DNA of 64,000 nucleotides, taken from positions 3,491,001 through 3,555,000 of the forward strand of contig NZ_AP018664.1 of assembly GCF_003967075.1 (NCBI RefSeq), read 5' to 3'. The first letter of the stretch is position 1. Every line of letters begins with the position of its first letter. Position numbers and translations under genes: made by a program. Under the pieces are notes generated by a model, which saw nothing but the letters and a program-made list of their open reading frames with translations, had not been told where the DNA came from and ran no database searches. The DNA comes from Sphingobium amiense. Lineage in GTDB: Bacteria > Pseudomonadota > Alphaproteobacteria > Sphingomonadales > Sphingomonadaceae. Of the stretch, positions 63,645 through 64,000 are shown one piece after another.

Positions 63645-64000
63645 ATGGCAACGAAGATGGTCGACGTGGATCGGCGCACCCTGTTGACGGCGGCAGCGCT
63701 TCTGCCGCTTGCGGCGTGCGCTACACCTGTCGGGCGGTATACCGTTGAGGACGCGGTTCGCCATCTGCTTCAATTATCCACCGAACGGGCATTTGCCCGG
63801 CTGACCGAGCCGGGGGGGTTCTACGACGACCAACTCACCCGGATCGTCCCGCCCGATCCGTCGGGCAGCAGGGGCGGCGCCGTCCTGGCCTCGATCCTGC
63901 GGACTCGCGCGGTTCGGGACAGGCTGGCGCTGGCACTGAACGATGTCGCGGTTGATGTTGCGGACAGCGCCACGCCGCTGGTCATGGACGCCATCCGCAG
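63645..64000 (+). CDS. DUF4197-like lipoprotein (3' end outside window)
   Basis: An open frame from ATG 63645 (GGAAAGAGGAAAGGG upstream) runs to the window edge, 118 codons visible. It begins with a basic n-region, DVDRRTLLTAAALLPLAAC as a lipoprotein signal, then YTVEDAVRHLLQLSTERAFARLTEPGGFYDDQLTRIVPPD, resembling DUF4197 proteins of unknown function. It follows the efflux genes by 76 bases and may be independent. Confidence 0.75.
   Translation, partial: MATKMVDVDRRTLLTAAALLPLAACATPVGRYTVEDAVRHLLQLSTERAFARLTEPGGFYDDQLTRIVPPDPSGSRGGAVLASILRTRAVRDRLALALNDVAVDVADSATPLVMDAIR

Overview
The window is high-GC, densely packed proteobacterial DNA. Gene content points to a sphingomonad (Sphingobium/Novosphingobium/Sphingomonas type): a protocatechuate 4,5-cleavage (lig) pathway, a feruloyl-CoA route with an ADP-forming synthetase (ferA) and a MarR regulator (ferC-like), and TonB-receptor-linked carbohydrate genes. 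I saw no rRNA, tRNA, insertion sequence or CRISPR array. No stretch longer than about 290 bases lacks a gene. Assignments rest on reading motifs and remembered family resemblance; no database search was run.

Region 1 (about 1-16.2 kb) is the most unusual part. Two oppositely oriented MFS transporters share a promoter region. The rightward one is followed by a sugar-phosphate-isomerase-like TIM barrel and a 130-aa protein that together look like the alpha and beta subunits of a C-glycoside deglycosidase. A secreted esterase and an unknown protein follow, then a TetR regulator on the opposite strand. A second rightward set of nine genes encodes a luciferase-like flavin monooxygenase, an FMN reductase, a GH3 beta-glucosidase, a type I extradiol dioxygenase, an alpha/beta C-C hydrolase, a cyclase-fold hydrolase, a fumarylacetoacetase-fold hydrolase, a Gfo/Idh/MocA dehydrogenase and a second TIM-barrel isomerase. 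I read this as a catabolic system for an aromatic C-glycoside: uptake, sugar oxidation, C-C deglycosylation, hydroxylation, ring cleavage and side-product processing. A common operator-like motif occurs in front of all divergent units and next to the tetR gene.

Region 2 (16.2-38.9 kb) is a hydroxycinnamate/4-hydroxybenzoate funnel: pobA with an aldo/keto reductase; ferC-like MarR; aldehyde dehydrogenase-ferB-ferA-DUF3237-aromatic acid transporter-AraC regulator and two tiny genes; then ligC-B-A-J plus a DUF1932 dehydrogenase and a LysR regulator on the minus strand, and NTF2-like-IclR-ligK-ligU-ligI on the plus strand. p-Coumaroyl or feruloyl units would be shortened to benzaldehydes, oxidised, hydroxylated by PobA to protocatechuate, and taken through the 4,5-cleavage pathway to pyruvate and oxaloacetate. 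No O-demethylase is seen, so within this window p-coumarate can be completed but ferulate cannot.

Region 3 (38.9-45.9 kb) holds a tesA-like arylesterase divergent from a YbbA/YbbP-type ABC pair, a stand-alone LuxR-type HTH protein, and a gluconate module (GntP permease, GntR/FadR regulator, gluconokinase).

Region 4 (46-56 kb) looks like a polysaccharide utilisation locus: two 1009-aa secreted paralogues (two pectate-lyase-superfamily beta-helix modules plus a C-terminal propeller-like part) flank a TonB-dependent receptor, with a Crp/Fnr regulator at the end.

Region 5 (56-64 kb) is a TetR-controlled RND tripartite efflux operon with a small unknown protein at its head, ending in a truncated DUF4197-like lipoprotein gene.
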